From: Alcaligenes sp. SORT26
GTDB taxonomy: Bacteria > Pseudomonadota > Gammaproteobacteria > Burkholderiales > Burkholderiaceae_B
NCBI RefSeq assembly: GCF_017377875.1
Contig: NZ_CP070975.1
Span: 620,001 to 684,000, forward strand
Direction: 5' to 3'
Length of the DNA: 64,000 nucleotides
In this document: positions 8,073 to 15,322 of the stretch, one piece after another
Numbering within the stretch: position 1 is the first letter of the stretch
Layout of the letters: every line of letters begins with the position of its first letter
Made by a program: the position numbers and the translations under genes
Notes under the pieces: generated by a model
Told to the model about the DNA's origin: nothing
Seen by the model: the letters and a program-made list of their open reading frames with translations, nothing else
Database searches by the model: none

Positions 8073-9262
8073 GCCACATCCCCCTTTCCAGCGCCGCCCT
8101 GGGCCGCAAGCTGCGGCAGTTTGTGGATACAGAAATTATTCCCAACGAGGCCATTTTGGCCCAAGGGGATAATCTGGCCCGTGAACTGACCTTGGATCTG
8201 ACGCGTCGTGCGCAACAAGCTGGCTTGTTTGGCAGCTTTTACCCCATGCACCGGGGTGGCCGCTTGAGCAGCCTGGTCGACTATTTGCCCGTCGCCGAAC
8301 AGGAAGGCCGCTCTGAATATGGCCCCGGTATTTTCGGTGCAGACGCCACGCTGGATGCGTATATGTTGAGTCAGCACGGCTCGGCCAGCGTCAAACAGCG
8401 TTTTCTGACGCCCCTGATCAAAGGCGATGCGGTATCCAGCTACGCCATGTCCGAGCCAGACAGCATCGGCTCCATTCCCGCCACCATGCAATGTCAGGCT
8501 CGCCTGAAAGAGGGGCAATGGCATATCAATGGGCGCAAGTGGTTTATCTGCCGTGCCCAGGTCGCCAGCTTTGCCACCGTTGTGGCGCGCAGTTCGGACG
8601 GGCCAATTAACGAGTCCCTGTCCATGGTGATTGTGCCCACGGATGCCGTGGGCTTTAAGGTGGTACGGCCTTTGTCCCTGCTGGGACGGTATCAGGGCCA
8701 GAACGAGCTCTCTTTCAATGATGTGGCTGTGCCGGAAGACTATGTGCTGGGGACGGCCGGGCAGGGCATTGCTCTGATGCAAAAGCGTCTGGCCTTGGGG
8801 CGTATCTTGCGCTCGGTGCAGTGGCTGGGGCTGGCTCAGCGCAGTTATGAGGTCATGTGCGAGCGTATCCATTCCGAGCGTGGCGAGCTGGCACGTTTGG
8901 CGGACAAGCAGTTGGTTCGGGCGCGAGTCTACAAGGTGTACCGAGCAATCATGTCGGCCCGCTGCTTGCTGCGGGAAGCCGCGCTGAAGTTCGATGCCGG
9001 TTTGCCCAATTCGGTGGAGGTCAATGTGGCCAAGCTGGCGGCGTCTGATGCAGTTAGCGAGGCTGCTGATTCTGCTATCCAGATCATGGGGGCGGAAGGT
9101 CTGGCGGATTGGAGCCCCTTGTCGGGCATCTACCGGGCTGCCCGTACCACGCACATTCTGGATGGGGCCGACGATGCCCTGATCAGTACCGTCGGCAAGC
9201 ACTTGTTGCAGGCCCAATACGCGATTCAGGAAACGGCAGACATGAACAAGGCGGTGGCATGA
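8069..9262 (+). CDS. Acyl-CoA-dehydrogenase-like flavoprotein
   Basis: A 397-residue member of the acyl-CoA dehydrogenase fold: an N-terminal helical domain, a flavin-contact stretch YAMSEPDSIGS and a C-terminal segment IMGAEGLADWSPLSGIYR. The usual catalytic Glu position (YEGT) reads ILDGAD, so the base is absent or replaced by Asp. It may therefore act on an unusual thioester or use different chemistry, for example oxidising a dihydro-heteroaromatic acyl group. Its place between the ligase and an MFS protein, with ATGA overlaps at both ends, ties it to the same pathway. Similar flavoproteins occur in the pdt cluster as I recall. Confidence 0.82.
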   Translation: MSHIPLSSAALGRKLRQFVDTEIIPNEAILAQGDNLARELTLDLTRRAQQAGLFGSFYPMHRGGRLSSLVDYLPVAEQEGRSEYGPGIFGADATLDAYMLSQHGSASVKQRFLTPLIKGDAVSSYAMSEPDSIGSIPATMQCQARLKEGQWHINGRKWFICRAQVASFATVVARSSDGPINESLSMVIVPTDAVGFKVVRPLSLLGRYQGQNELSFNDVAVPEDYVLGTAGQGIALMQKRLALGRILRSVQWLGLAQRSYEVMCERIHSERGELARLADKQLVRARVYKVYRAIMSARCLLREAALKFDAGLPNSVEVNVAKLAASDAVSEAADSAIQIMGAEGLADWSPLSGIYRAARTTHILDGADDALISTVGKHLLQAQYAIQETADMNKAVA

Positions 9263-10449
9263 CCGTATCCACCACGGCCTCCCGTTCGCCCTGGGTGTTG
9301 GCCAGCTTGATGACCCTGGCCATGGGCATGCCCATGATGGTGTTTTACGCCATCGGCGTCCTGGGCCCACAAATCATCCAGGATCTGGGTATCTCGCGTG
9401 AACAATTGGGCTGGCTGACGACCAGCACCTTTGGACTGGCTGCCTTGCTCTCGCCCTGGGCGGGGGCGTTGGTGCAGCGTATGGGTAATCGGCAAGGCTT
9501 GTTTTACTTGTTCTTGCTGGTGGCCCTGTCCTTTAGTCTGATCGCCGTATTACCCGGATTCTGGGGTGTGCTGACAGCCTTGTTGTTATGTGGGCTGGCG
9601 CAGTCCTTGGCGAATCCGGTAACCAATCAGGCGATTGCTCAACTGGTTCCGGCGCAACGCAAAGCGGGGATGGTGGGTATCAAGCAATCTGGTGTACAGG
9701 CGTCGGCCTTGTTGGCGGGTTTGGTTCTGCCTACGCTGGCTTACAAGCTGGGTTGGCGGGGGGCTTTTGTGGTGTGGGTGCCCGCCATGTTGTGCCTGTC
9801 TTATTTTGCCTTGCAGATCTTGCCGGTTCGGGCTCAAACCACACCTGTCGCGATGGCCTGGCGTCTGCTCTGGCCCAGCAAACAGCTTTGGCTGCTGATG
9901 GCGATTCAGCTTTGCGCCGGTCTGGTCCTGTCCTCCTTCATCACCTTTTTGGGTGTCTTTGCGCAGCAACTGGGTGTGTCACCGTACTGGATAGGCATGC
10001 TGGTCAGCGGCTTTGGCGTCATGGGCATTGTGTCTCGTGTATTGCTAACGCCTGTTGCCGCCCGGTTTGGGGACGAAACCCTCTTGCTGGGTATCTTGTT
10101 CGTCATCCCGATTGTGGCCTTGCTCTTGATGATGCTGGCCGCGCCTGAACGGCTCTGGCCCTTAGGGGCAGGGGTTCTGGCAATTGGGCTGACGCTGGTG
10201 GCCACTAATGCAATCGCCATGAGCATGTTGCTGCGCGATGCCCGCTTTGGTGCCCCCGCTCGCACGGCAGGTTTGCTGTCTGTCGGGTTTTTCGGTGGCT
10301 TCGCATTCGGCCCGCCTCTATTTGGTTTGCTTTTGAGATCACCCGAAGGTTTTGCTACCGCCTGGCCTTTCTTGATGGGCATCCTAGTGTGCGCCAGCTT
10401 GTTGTGCCTGGTTCTGTACCAAGTGCGTCGTTCGACGAAAGAGGATTGA
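9259..10449 (+). CDS. MFS transporter, second permease of the cluster
   Basis: A 396-residue, 12-segment MFS protein with LVQRMGNRQG resembling the loop 2-3 signature. The longer frame from 9109 overlaps the flavoprotein heavily. ATG 9259 overlaps its TGA as ATGA and starts MTVSTTAS, so it is preferred. It is distinct from the permease at 1194. Having two permeases suggests one exports the product and the other imports the metal complex, but direction cannot be told. Four bases separate it from the next gene. Confidence 0.8.
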   Translation: MTVSTTASRSPWVLASLMTLAMGMPMMVFYAIGVLGPQIIQDLGISREQLGWLTTSTFGLAALLSPWAGALVQRMGNRQGLFYLFLLVALSFSLIAVLPGFWGVLTALLLCGLAQSLANPVTNQAIAQLVPAQRKAGMVGIKQSGVQASALLAGLVLPTLAYKLGWRGAFVVWVPAMLCLSYFALQILPVRAQTTPVAMAWRLLWPSKQLWLLMAIQLCAGLVLSSFITFLGVFAQQLGVSPYWIGMLVSGFGVMGIVSRVLLTPVAARFGDETLLLGILFVIPIVALLLMMLAAPERLWPLGAGVLAIGLTLVATNAIAMSMLLRDARFGAPARTAGLLSVGFFGGFAFGPPLFGLLLRSPEGFATAWPFLMGILVCASLLCLVLYQVRRSTKED

Positions 10450-10453
10450 TGGG

Positions 10454-11500
10454 ATGTCTATAGAAGCATTGGGAGCAGCCAGTATTACGTCCTTGTTTAG
10501 CAATATGGACCGGGTTGCCGAGCAGTGTGGCGAGCAGTTTCCCCTGTTTCGGCAAGATAAGGCCGAGCAATGGACACTGTCACGCCGGGGTTCCTGGTTA
10601 GGTGGTTTTTGGGCGGGGCTGTGGTGGCGACGCGCCTTGATTAGCGGCCAAGCCGAACATAAAGAGCAGGCCTTGCAGTGGAGTCAGAAACTGCAAGTCT
10701 GGATGGACGAGCCCAGCATCAATCGCAGCTTTGTGTTCTGGTATGGCTCTGGTTTGGGCAGTACCTTGCATGGAGATCAGCAGGCACTGGACTCGCTGAA
10801 TCAGGCGGCGCAGGCCGTGCTGCAAAGCTTTGACGCTTCTAATGGTTTCTGGCCTTTGGGTTCAGGCATGGGTGGGGGTGAAGCGGGGCAACACATATTG
10901 AATGTCGATGCCCTGGCCCCCACGCTGTTGCTGCTGGATGCGCAGGGTGGCCCCGTGGCGCGTCAGTTGGGGCAATGGCATGTGGATGCCTGCTTGCGTT
11001 ATCTGCAAAAAAGAACCGGGGCCTGGCGCGACACCGTGTTGCTACGCGGGCAGGAAGTGCTGGCTGAGAAGGGGGCGGAAACCTGGCAAAGAGGGCAAGC
11101 CTGGGCCATGTTGGGTATGGCTACCGCCGCGCGTTTGTACGATAAGAAATCCTATGCTCAAGCGGCGTTGAAGGCTTGCCATTATTGGCATGAGCATTGG
11201 GGGAAATATGCGCAGGGCTTGTTAAAGCAAGCAGAGCCTTCGGCACCTCTAGACCGATCTGCGTGGGCGATTGCCTCGCTGGCCATGCATGAGTTGTGGC
11301 GAGTGCTGCCAGACCAACAATGGCTGCAGGATCAATCACGCTTGCATTTGGATGCCTTGCTGACACCGGAGTTAAGTGAAACCGGGCGCTTTGTGGGGCA
11401 TCTTTACAAGATTGCGCCGGGGCAGTCGGAGCTGGTGGAGTCGGCATGTGCCAGTTTCTTTTTATTGGAAGCCTTGCTGGCGCATGAGGTGCCTTCATAA
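10454..11500 (+). CDS. GH88-like (alpha/alpha)6-barrel protein
   Basis: A 348-residue soluble protein resembling unsaturated glucuronyl hydrolases (GH88). WQRGQAWAMLG matches the family's RGQAW motif, and NVDALAPTLLLL resembles the segment carrying the catalytic Asp. No signal peptide is seen, so it is probably cytoplasmic. It is translationally adjacent to the MFS gene, which is odd in a siderophore-like operon. It may process a glycosylated or sugar-acid conjugate, or be unrelated and co-transcribed. Family assignment is moderate and the substrate is unknown. Confidence 0.6.
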   Translation: MSIEALGAASITSLFSNMDRVAEQCGEQFPLFRQDKAEQWTLSRRGSWLGGFWAGLWWRRALISGQAEHKEQALQWSQKLQVWMDEPSINRSFVFWYGSGLGSTLHGDQQALDSLNQAAQAVLQSFDASNGFWPLGSGMGGGEAGQHILNVDALAPTLLLLDAQGGPVARQLGQWHVDACLRYLQKRTGAWRDTVLLRGQEVLAEKGAETWQRGQAWAMLGMATAARLYDKKSYAQAALKACHYWHEHWGKYAQGLLKQAEPSAPLDRSAWAIASLAMHELWRVLPDQQWLQDQSRLHLDALLTPELSETGRFVGHLYKIAPGQSELVESACASFFLLEALLAHEVPS

Positions 11501-11544
11501 TAAGCAGATCCGGACTTGATTGCCGCTTGAAAGACCCACGACCC

Positions 11545-12003
11545 ATGCATATCAGATTAGCTACACAGGCAGATTACGAAGGCTTGCTAGCCTTGGATAG
11601 CGTCGTCCCGCAAGAGCCTGAGCGTGCCGGGCAGATTCAGGTGTGGATTCAGCAATCTCATTGCCATGTCGTTGAGCGGGCGGGTGCATTGCTGGGCTAT
11701 GGCGTTTTGAACTATCAGTTCTTCGGTCATGGCTTTGTCGAGATGTTGATGGTGGGGGAGTCTGGTCGAGGGCAGGGAGCAGGTTCGGCTTTGCTGCATT
11801 ACTTCAGGCAGATTTGCCGTACAGACAAGTTGTTTTCTTCCACCAATCAATCCAACCGCATCATGCAGGGTTTGTTTTTGAAGCAGGGCTTTCAGCGTAG
11901 CGGCATCATCGAAAACCTGGATGAAGGAGACCCGGAGCTTGTCTATGTTTCCTTGTCCAACGCGCGGCTGGCTAGAGAGTCTGCTTGCAGGTCAAAACCG
12001 TGA
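11545..12003 (+). CDS. GNAT-family N-acetyltransferase
   Basis: A 152-residue GNAT protein from ATG 11545, chosen over TTG 11527 because MHIRLATQADY is a typical GNAT start. The acetyl-CoA loop is GRGQGAGSALL and the C-terminal sheet holds GLFLKQGFQRSG. The acceptor is unknown. It is the last plus-strand gene of the region, 44 bp after the GH88-like gene, and its stop lies in the loop of a bidirectional terminator. Membership in the siderophore-like operon is possible but weakly supported. Confidence 0.75.
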   Translation: MHIRLATQADYEGLLALDSVVPQEPERAGQIQVWIQQSHCHVVERAGALLGYGVLNYQFFGHGFVEMLMVGESGRGQGAGSALLHYFRQICRTDKLFSSTNQSNRIMQGLFLKQGFQRSGIIENLDEGDPELVYVSLSNARLARESACRSKP

Positions 12004-12018
12004 ATCGATTTTGACCTG
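11988..12018. terminator. Bidirectional terminator hairpin
   Basis: The perfect inverted repeat CAGGTCAAAA / TTTTGACCTG (11988-11997 and 12009-12018) lies between the convergent GNAT and DsrE genes. Runs of A and T inside the arms suit intrinsic termination in both directions. The GNAT stop codon is in the loop. Confidence 0.7.
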
Positions 12019-12043
12019 TCCATGAGCAAGACAGCGAAACGCG

Positions 12044-12418
12044 TCAGGAGATCTGCAAAGATCCTGTTGCCCCCATCAGTAAATCAATGACATCTGGCGC
12101 GGTGATGATCTCAAAGCGGGGGTCCATTTGTTCGGCGCTGAGTCCGTTATGCACCATGCAAGACTTGCACACTGCCACACGTCCTCCTTGGTCCAGATAT
12201 TTCTTCAAGAGCTCAGCCGCAGGCTCAAAAGGTGCGCCGATATTAATCGGGTCTGCCGCGCCGGGAACGCCCAGGGCGACGCCCTCGGCCATCAAGATCA
12301 GGCAGGCGCTATGTCCTTTTTGAACGGCATTGGTGGCCATGGTCAGTGCCACTGTCACCTTGTCGGGATTGCCCTGTGCATGGAAAAGCGTAGAAACAAA
12401 AGCAGCGGGTTTAGGCAT
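12044..12418 (-). CDS. DsrE/DsrF-like sulfur-relay protein
   Basis: A 124-residue DsrE-fold protein with a CxxC pair (VCKSCMVHNG) near residues 84-87, suggesting persulfide binding. AAGGAG precedes its ATG. It is divergent from a two-cysteine ArsR-type regulator and near a YgaP-like membrane protein. This grouping is typical of hydrogen sulfide/persulfide response loci, so a role in carrying or detoxifying sulfane sulfur is inferred. The exact sulfur donor and acceptor are unknown. Confidence 0.8.
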   Translation of the reverse strand: MPKPAAFVSTLFHAQGNPDKVTVALTMATNAVQKGHSACLILMAEGVALGVPGAADPINIGAPFEPAAELLKKYLDQGGRVAVCKSCMVHNGLSAEQMDPRFEIITAPDVIDLLMGATGSLQIS

Positions 12419-12514
12419 ACCAGTTCTCCTTGATTCATTCAGGCGTCACTTCTGTCGGTTTTAACGGAAGCGCGTTTTGCATTCAAATTTTTGACTGCAT
12501 TAATTCAGTATATG

Positions 12515-12540
12515 CTAAATTAAGATTTATCTAAATTAAG
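12515..12540. promoter_or_regulatory. Direct-repeat operator candidate between dsrE-like and arsR-like genes
   Basis: CTAAATTAAG occurs twice, at 12515-12524 and 12531-12540, with a 16-bp period, in the AT-rich divergent promoter region. The spacing and position suggest binding sites for the adjacent ArsR-family regulator acting on both promoters. No binding data exist here. Confidence 0.5.
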
Positions 12541-12563
12541 AAATAAAAATAGCTGGATAAATC

Positions 12564-12875
12564 ATGAGCCAAAGCAAATCCGATATCGAGCTTTTGCAGG
12601 AGAGCGCTGATCAAGCTGCTGCCTTGTTGCAGGCGGTGGGCAATCCCAAGCGCCTGGTCATTCTGTGTCTCTTGATTCAACAGGGGGAGATGAGCGTGGG
12701 GGCCTTGAACGAGATGGTGGCCTTGAGCCCCTCGGCCCTGTCACAGCATTTGGCGCGCATGCGTCAGGAGGGTTTGGTCAGCTATAGACGCCAGGCTCAA
12801 ACCCTGTACTACCGCATTGAAGACCCCAATGTCGCCAAGTTGATTGGCACACTAAAAGACATTTTCTGTCCCTAA
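12564..12875 (+). CDS. ArsR-family regulator, BigR/SqrR-like persulfide sensor candidate
   Basis: A 103-residue winged-helix regulator (recognition helix SPSALSQHLARM). It has two cysteines, Cys35 in LVILCLL and Cys102 in DIFCP, 67 residues apart. BigR and SqrR sense persulfide through a pair with nearly identical spacing, so a tetrasulfide switch is likely. It probably represses the divergent dsrE-like gene and itself. The downstream DUF2892 membrane gene is of the type found in bigR/ygaVP loci. A metal sensor is less likely because the usual CxC metal motif is missing. Confidence 0.82.
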   Translation: MSQSKSDIELLQESADQAAALLQAVGNPKRLVILCLLIQQGEMSVGALNEMVALSPSALSQHLARMRQEGLVSYRRQAQTLYYRIEDPNVAKLIGTLKDIFCP

Positions 12876-12975
12876 GCCGGTGGGTTTGAGGGGGAGCAGG
12901 GCGTCTGGATGGAGCAGTCAGGCATGCCATCGCCCAAGCCGTTTTTCCCTTGCTTTTTTCTTGAAAGGAATAGCC

Positions 12976-13173
12976 ATGAAAAGCAATGTAGGTACCTTGG
13001 ATCGTATTGCTCGCATCGTTGTGGGTGTGGTGCTGATTGCCCTGGCGGCAACTCAGGTCATAGGATGGTGGGGTTGGCTGGGCGCGATTCCCCTGATCAC
13101 GGGCCTGGCCGGTTTCTGCCCCTTGTATCCCATACTGGGTCTTAGTACGTGCCCCTTGAAGAAGCGTCAGTAA
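12976..13173 (+). CDS. DUF2892 (YgaP-type) inner-membrane protein
   Basis: A 65-residue membrane protein, MKSNVGTLDRIARIVVG..., with two hydrophobic segments, a conserved FCPLYP motif and a LSTCPL tail. It matches the transmembrane domain that follows rhodanese in E. coli YgaP, here as a stand-alone protein. ATG 12976 is preceded by GAAAGGA; the longer frame from 12880 is not supported. It is probably co-transcribed with the persulfide-sensor gene 100 bp upstream. The two cysteines may take part in sulfane-sulfur handling. Confidence 0.8.
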   Translation: MKSNVGTLDRIARIVVGVVLIALAATQVIGWWGWLGAIPLITGLAGFCPLYPILGLSTCPLKKRQ

Positions 13174-13210
13174 ACCAAACGCTTTTGCTCAGGAACCGGG
13201 TGTTCTTGTC

Positions 13211-13245
13211 GGCGCTTTGAGTGATACCTGATTGCTCAAAGCGCC
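13211..13245 (+). terminator. Terminator-like hairpin after the sulfur locus
   Basis: Arms GGCGCTTTGAG (13211-13221) and CTCAAAGCGCC (13235-13245) pair perfectly and are followed by TGCTTTTATG. This is likely the end of the regulator/DUF2892 transcript. Confidence 0.65.
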
Positions 13246-13344
13246 TGCTTTTATGGCTTGAAACCGTGTCTTTCGCACGGATGCTTGGCGGCCAGAACAG
13301 TGCCTGCGACTGGCCATTGCGCCAATCTATGATACAAATCTGTT

Positions 13345-13358
13345 CAATGTGGACATTG
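13345..13358. promoter_or_regulatory. Palindrome before zeta-toxin-like gene
   Basis: CAATGT-GG-ACATTG is a perfect 14-bp palindrome 13 bp before the ATG of the zeta-toxin-like gene. It could be an operator for autoregulation. Function is inferred only from position. Confidence 0.35.
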
Positions 13359-13371
13359 TTTAGGTGTATTT

Positions 13372-13920
13372 ATGTCTGGCAACAAAGCTGAAGCGGGCAA
13401 GAGCAAAAAGATTCTGATCATTGCTGGCCCGAACGGGGCGGGCAAGACCACTTTTGCACGGTCTTTCCTCCCGGCAGAGGCAGAGGTATTACGGTTTATC
13501 AATGCGGATTTGATTGCAGCGGGCTTGTCGCCTTTTGCACCAGAAAGCGCCGCCATTAGAGCTGGTCGTTTGATGCTGGACGAGCTGAAAGAAGCGGTTC
13601 GTCTGGGCGAGAGCTTCGCGCTGGAAACGACGTTATCTGGCCAAAGCTATGTGCGTCATATCGAAAAATGGCGCGCAGCAGGCTATCGAGTCAGCCTGTA
13701 TTTTTTAAGCCTGCCCGACGCGGATACCGCAATTGCGCGTGTGGCAGAGCGGGTGCGTCAAGGTGGACACAATATCCCCGAACCCGTCATTCGTCGCCGC
13801 TTTGCGGCTGGCATGAAAAACTTCCTGCATCATTATCGGGATACCGTGGATGATTGGGTTTTGTACGATAACGCAGGCAGTGTGCCGGTTCTGTTGGAGT
13901 GGGGGGAGAGAGATGAATAA
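13372..13920 (+). CDS. Zeta-toxin-family P-loop kinase
   Basis: A 182-residue protein with Walker A GPNGAGKTT at 19-27, INADLIAAG (a substrate-binding Asp), and ETTLSGQSY near 85-93. This order fits zeta-toxin/UDP-N-acetylglucosamine kinase-like proteins, which phosphorylate a cell-wall sugar nucleotide. Single-domain proteins of this length are widespread chromosomally, and not all are toxic. The reading frame is intact. Its last 8 nt overlap the start of the small next gene, so the two are co-expressed. Confidence 0.8.
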   Translation: MSGNKAEAGKSKKILIIAGPNGAGKTTFARSFLPAEAEVLRFINADLIAAGLSPFAPESAAIRAGRLMLDELKEAVRLGESFALETTLSGQSYVRHIEKWRAAGYRVSLYFLSLPDADTAIARVAERVRQGGHNIPEPVIRRRFAAGMKNFLHHYRDTVDDWVLYDNAGSVPVLLEWGERDE

Positions 13921-14101
13921 AGAAGATATTTCCAAAGCAAAAAACCCGGATCTGCGGGCTTCTCTGGCCGCACTGGAACGTGCCGCTCAGTCGGCACGTT
14001 TTGTGGCCATGCAAACCAATACCTCGGTAGTTCTGGTGGAGAACGGCAAGATGATCAAGCTCACGGCAGAGCAATTGCGGCAGGAAGTCAGCAAGAGCTG
14101 A
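13913..14101 (+). CDS. Small protein downstream of zeta toxin, candidate antitoxin
   Basis: A 62-residue protein (MNKEDISKAKNPDL...) starting at ATG 13913 within the end of the toxin frame, with GGGGGAGAG upstream. It is predicted helical, with a VLVENGKMIKLT strand. It is not recognisably an epsilon antitoxin, and the order toxin-then-partner is the reverse of classical epsilon-zeta. It may neutralise or modulate the kinase, but that is inferred only from overlap. Nothing is seen in the 99 bp that follow. Confidence 0.6.
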   Translation: MNKEDISKAKNPDLRASLAALERAAQSARFVAMQTNTSVVLVENGKMIKLTAEQLRQEVSKS

Positions 14102-14200
14102 TTGGGCTTGCTTGCTATTGCCGTTCTTGCCTGTTGGTGACTGGGTTTTTAGATGGCTCGTAGAGTAAGGGCTACTGGAAATAGGTCTGGAGTCGGTGTC

Positions 14201-15037
14201 TTAAGACGATTGGGGCACCATGTCCTGTTCGGGATATCGGCTCAAGGTCGCCAGGAACTCCGAAGGCGGATAGGTAAAGGTCTTTTTGAAGGCCACTGAA
14301 TACGCACTCAAACTCTCATAGCCGCTTTCCAGGGCCGCCTGCGTGATGGACCGACCTTGCAGCAGAAACTGGATCGAAGCCATCAGCCGCATCTGTTGCC
14401 GCCATTTCCCCAGATTCATCCCCGTGCTTTTCAGAAAACGCCGATGCAAGGTTTTTGGCGTCAAGGCGTACTGCTGCGCGACCTCGTCCATTGTTCGCTG
14501 CTGGGCAGGGGAGCGCACCAGATCTTCGCAAATCCGCCTCATCAAGTCCTCGTCTGGCCAGGGCAAATGAAACGGCAGAGGGCGCAGCACGCGCAGTTCT
14601 TCGATCAATAATTGACCCAGCAAGGTATCCCTCAAGGGTGGGTTTGCTTGTGGAGCGACCTGTACCAGTGCAGCAATCAATTCGCGTACCAATGGCGTGA
14701 CATGGATGACGCAATCATGGTCCGGCAGTTGTGCTGCCAGAATCTCATCAATAAATAAGCCATGCACATTCACCGCGGTCGTCGCGTTGAGCTGATGGGG
14801 GACGCCGGGCCGCAGCCATACCGCGGTGGTCGGGGGCACCAGCCATTGGCCAGTGTCGGCCTGTACCAGCAGCACTCCCTCTGTGGCATATAGAAGATGG
14901 CCACGGTGGTGGCTATGCCGGGGCACTTCATGCCCGGCGGGGTAATGCTCAATGACCCCAGTCACCAATAAGGGCGAGGTATCGGAGTGAGACAAGTCCA
15001 GCGCTCGCCCACCGCGTTCAGGGGATGCGTAGCCCAT
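14201..15037 (-). CDS. AraC-family regulator with cupin sensor
   Basis: A 278-residue protein with an N-terminal cupin-like domain (PRHSHHRGHLLYATEG, about residues 39-54) and a C-terminal pair of helix-turn-helix motifs, including ALTPKTLHRRFLKSTG and SITQAALESGYESLSAYSVAFKKTF. This architecture is common in regulators of efflux or catabolic genes. No target is evident: the gene converges with the toxin locus and is divergent from leuA, 285 bp away. It may regulate genes elsewhere or itself. Confidence 0.85.
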   Translation of the reverse strand: MGYASPERGGRALDLSHSDTSPLLVTGVIEHYPAGHEVPRHSHHRGHLLYATEGVLLVQADTGQWLVPPTTAVWLRPGVPHQLNATTAVNVHGLFIDEILAAQLPDHDCVIHVTPLVRELIAALVQVAPQANPPLRDTLLGQLLIEELRVLRPLPFHLPWPDEDLMRRICEDLVRSPAQQRTMDEVAQQYALTPKTLHRRFLKSTGMNLGKWRQQMRLMASIQFLLQGRSITQAALESGYESLSAYSVAFKKTFTYPPSEFLATLSRYPEQDMVPQSS

Positions 15038-15153
15038 GTTCAGGAATGTCCAAAAAAATAAAACAAATGACTATTTTTTGATAGAAGGTCAGGTTCATTG
15101 CAGTCTAAAGTGCTTTTATCGTCTTCATCAAGCACTTTGGGATTGAACCTGCT

Positions 15154-15267
15154 GTGACTCATTTGCACTTGCTATCGCTAGGCCTACTAGCCCTGACATC
15201 CAGTCGGGGTCCGTACGCATGCGTGTGCGAATGGTCCAATCCTGGTTTCCCCAGACCCCGACTGTAG
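15154..15267 (+). CDS. leuL: Leucine-rich leader peptide for leuA
   Basis: A GTG-initiated frame of 37 codons begins MTHLHLLSLGLLALTS. Seven of its first 14 codons are leucine, and four of them are CTA, which is rare in this GC-rich genome. Clusters of rare leucine codons before a leucine gene are the hallmark of ribosome-mediated attenuation, as in enterobacterial leuL. The stop TAG falls directly after the second arm of a large inverted repeat. The start codon is uncertain and only a weak ribosome-binding site (TTGGGA) is visible. Confidence 0.6.
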   Translation: MTHLHLLSLGLLALTSSRGPYACVCEWSNPGFPRPRL

Positions 15268-15282
15268 CCAGCTCCTTGGAGC
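15200..15282 (+). promoter_or_regulatory. Probable transcription attenuator of leuA
   Basis: CAGTCGGGGTC (15200-15210) is perfectly complementary to GACCCCGACTG (15254-15264). Between them is the palindrome ACGCATGCGT, and after them a GCTCC-TT-GGAGC hairpin (15271-15282). A ribosome stalled on the CTA codons at 15172-15189 would cover sequence just before the first arm, so alternative folds could control read-through. No clear U-tract terminator is visible, so the mechanism is unproven. Confidence 0.55.
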
Positions 15283-15322
15283 AGGGAAGCCAGGTATGTC
15301 TTTCCCTAGTTTCGAGGTTTTT

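Noticed and set aside
7961-9370. Minus-strand frame of 469 codons opposite the ACAD-like gene
   Set aside because: It has no recognisable family and covers three well-supported overlapping plus-strand genes.
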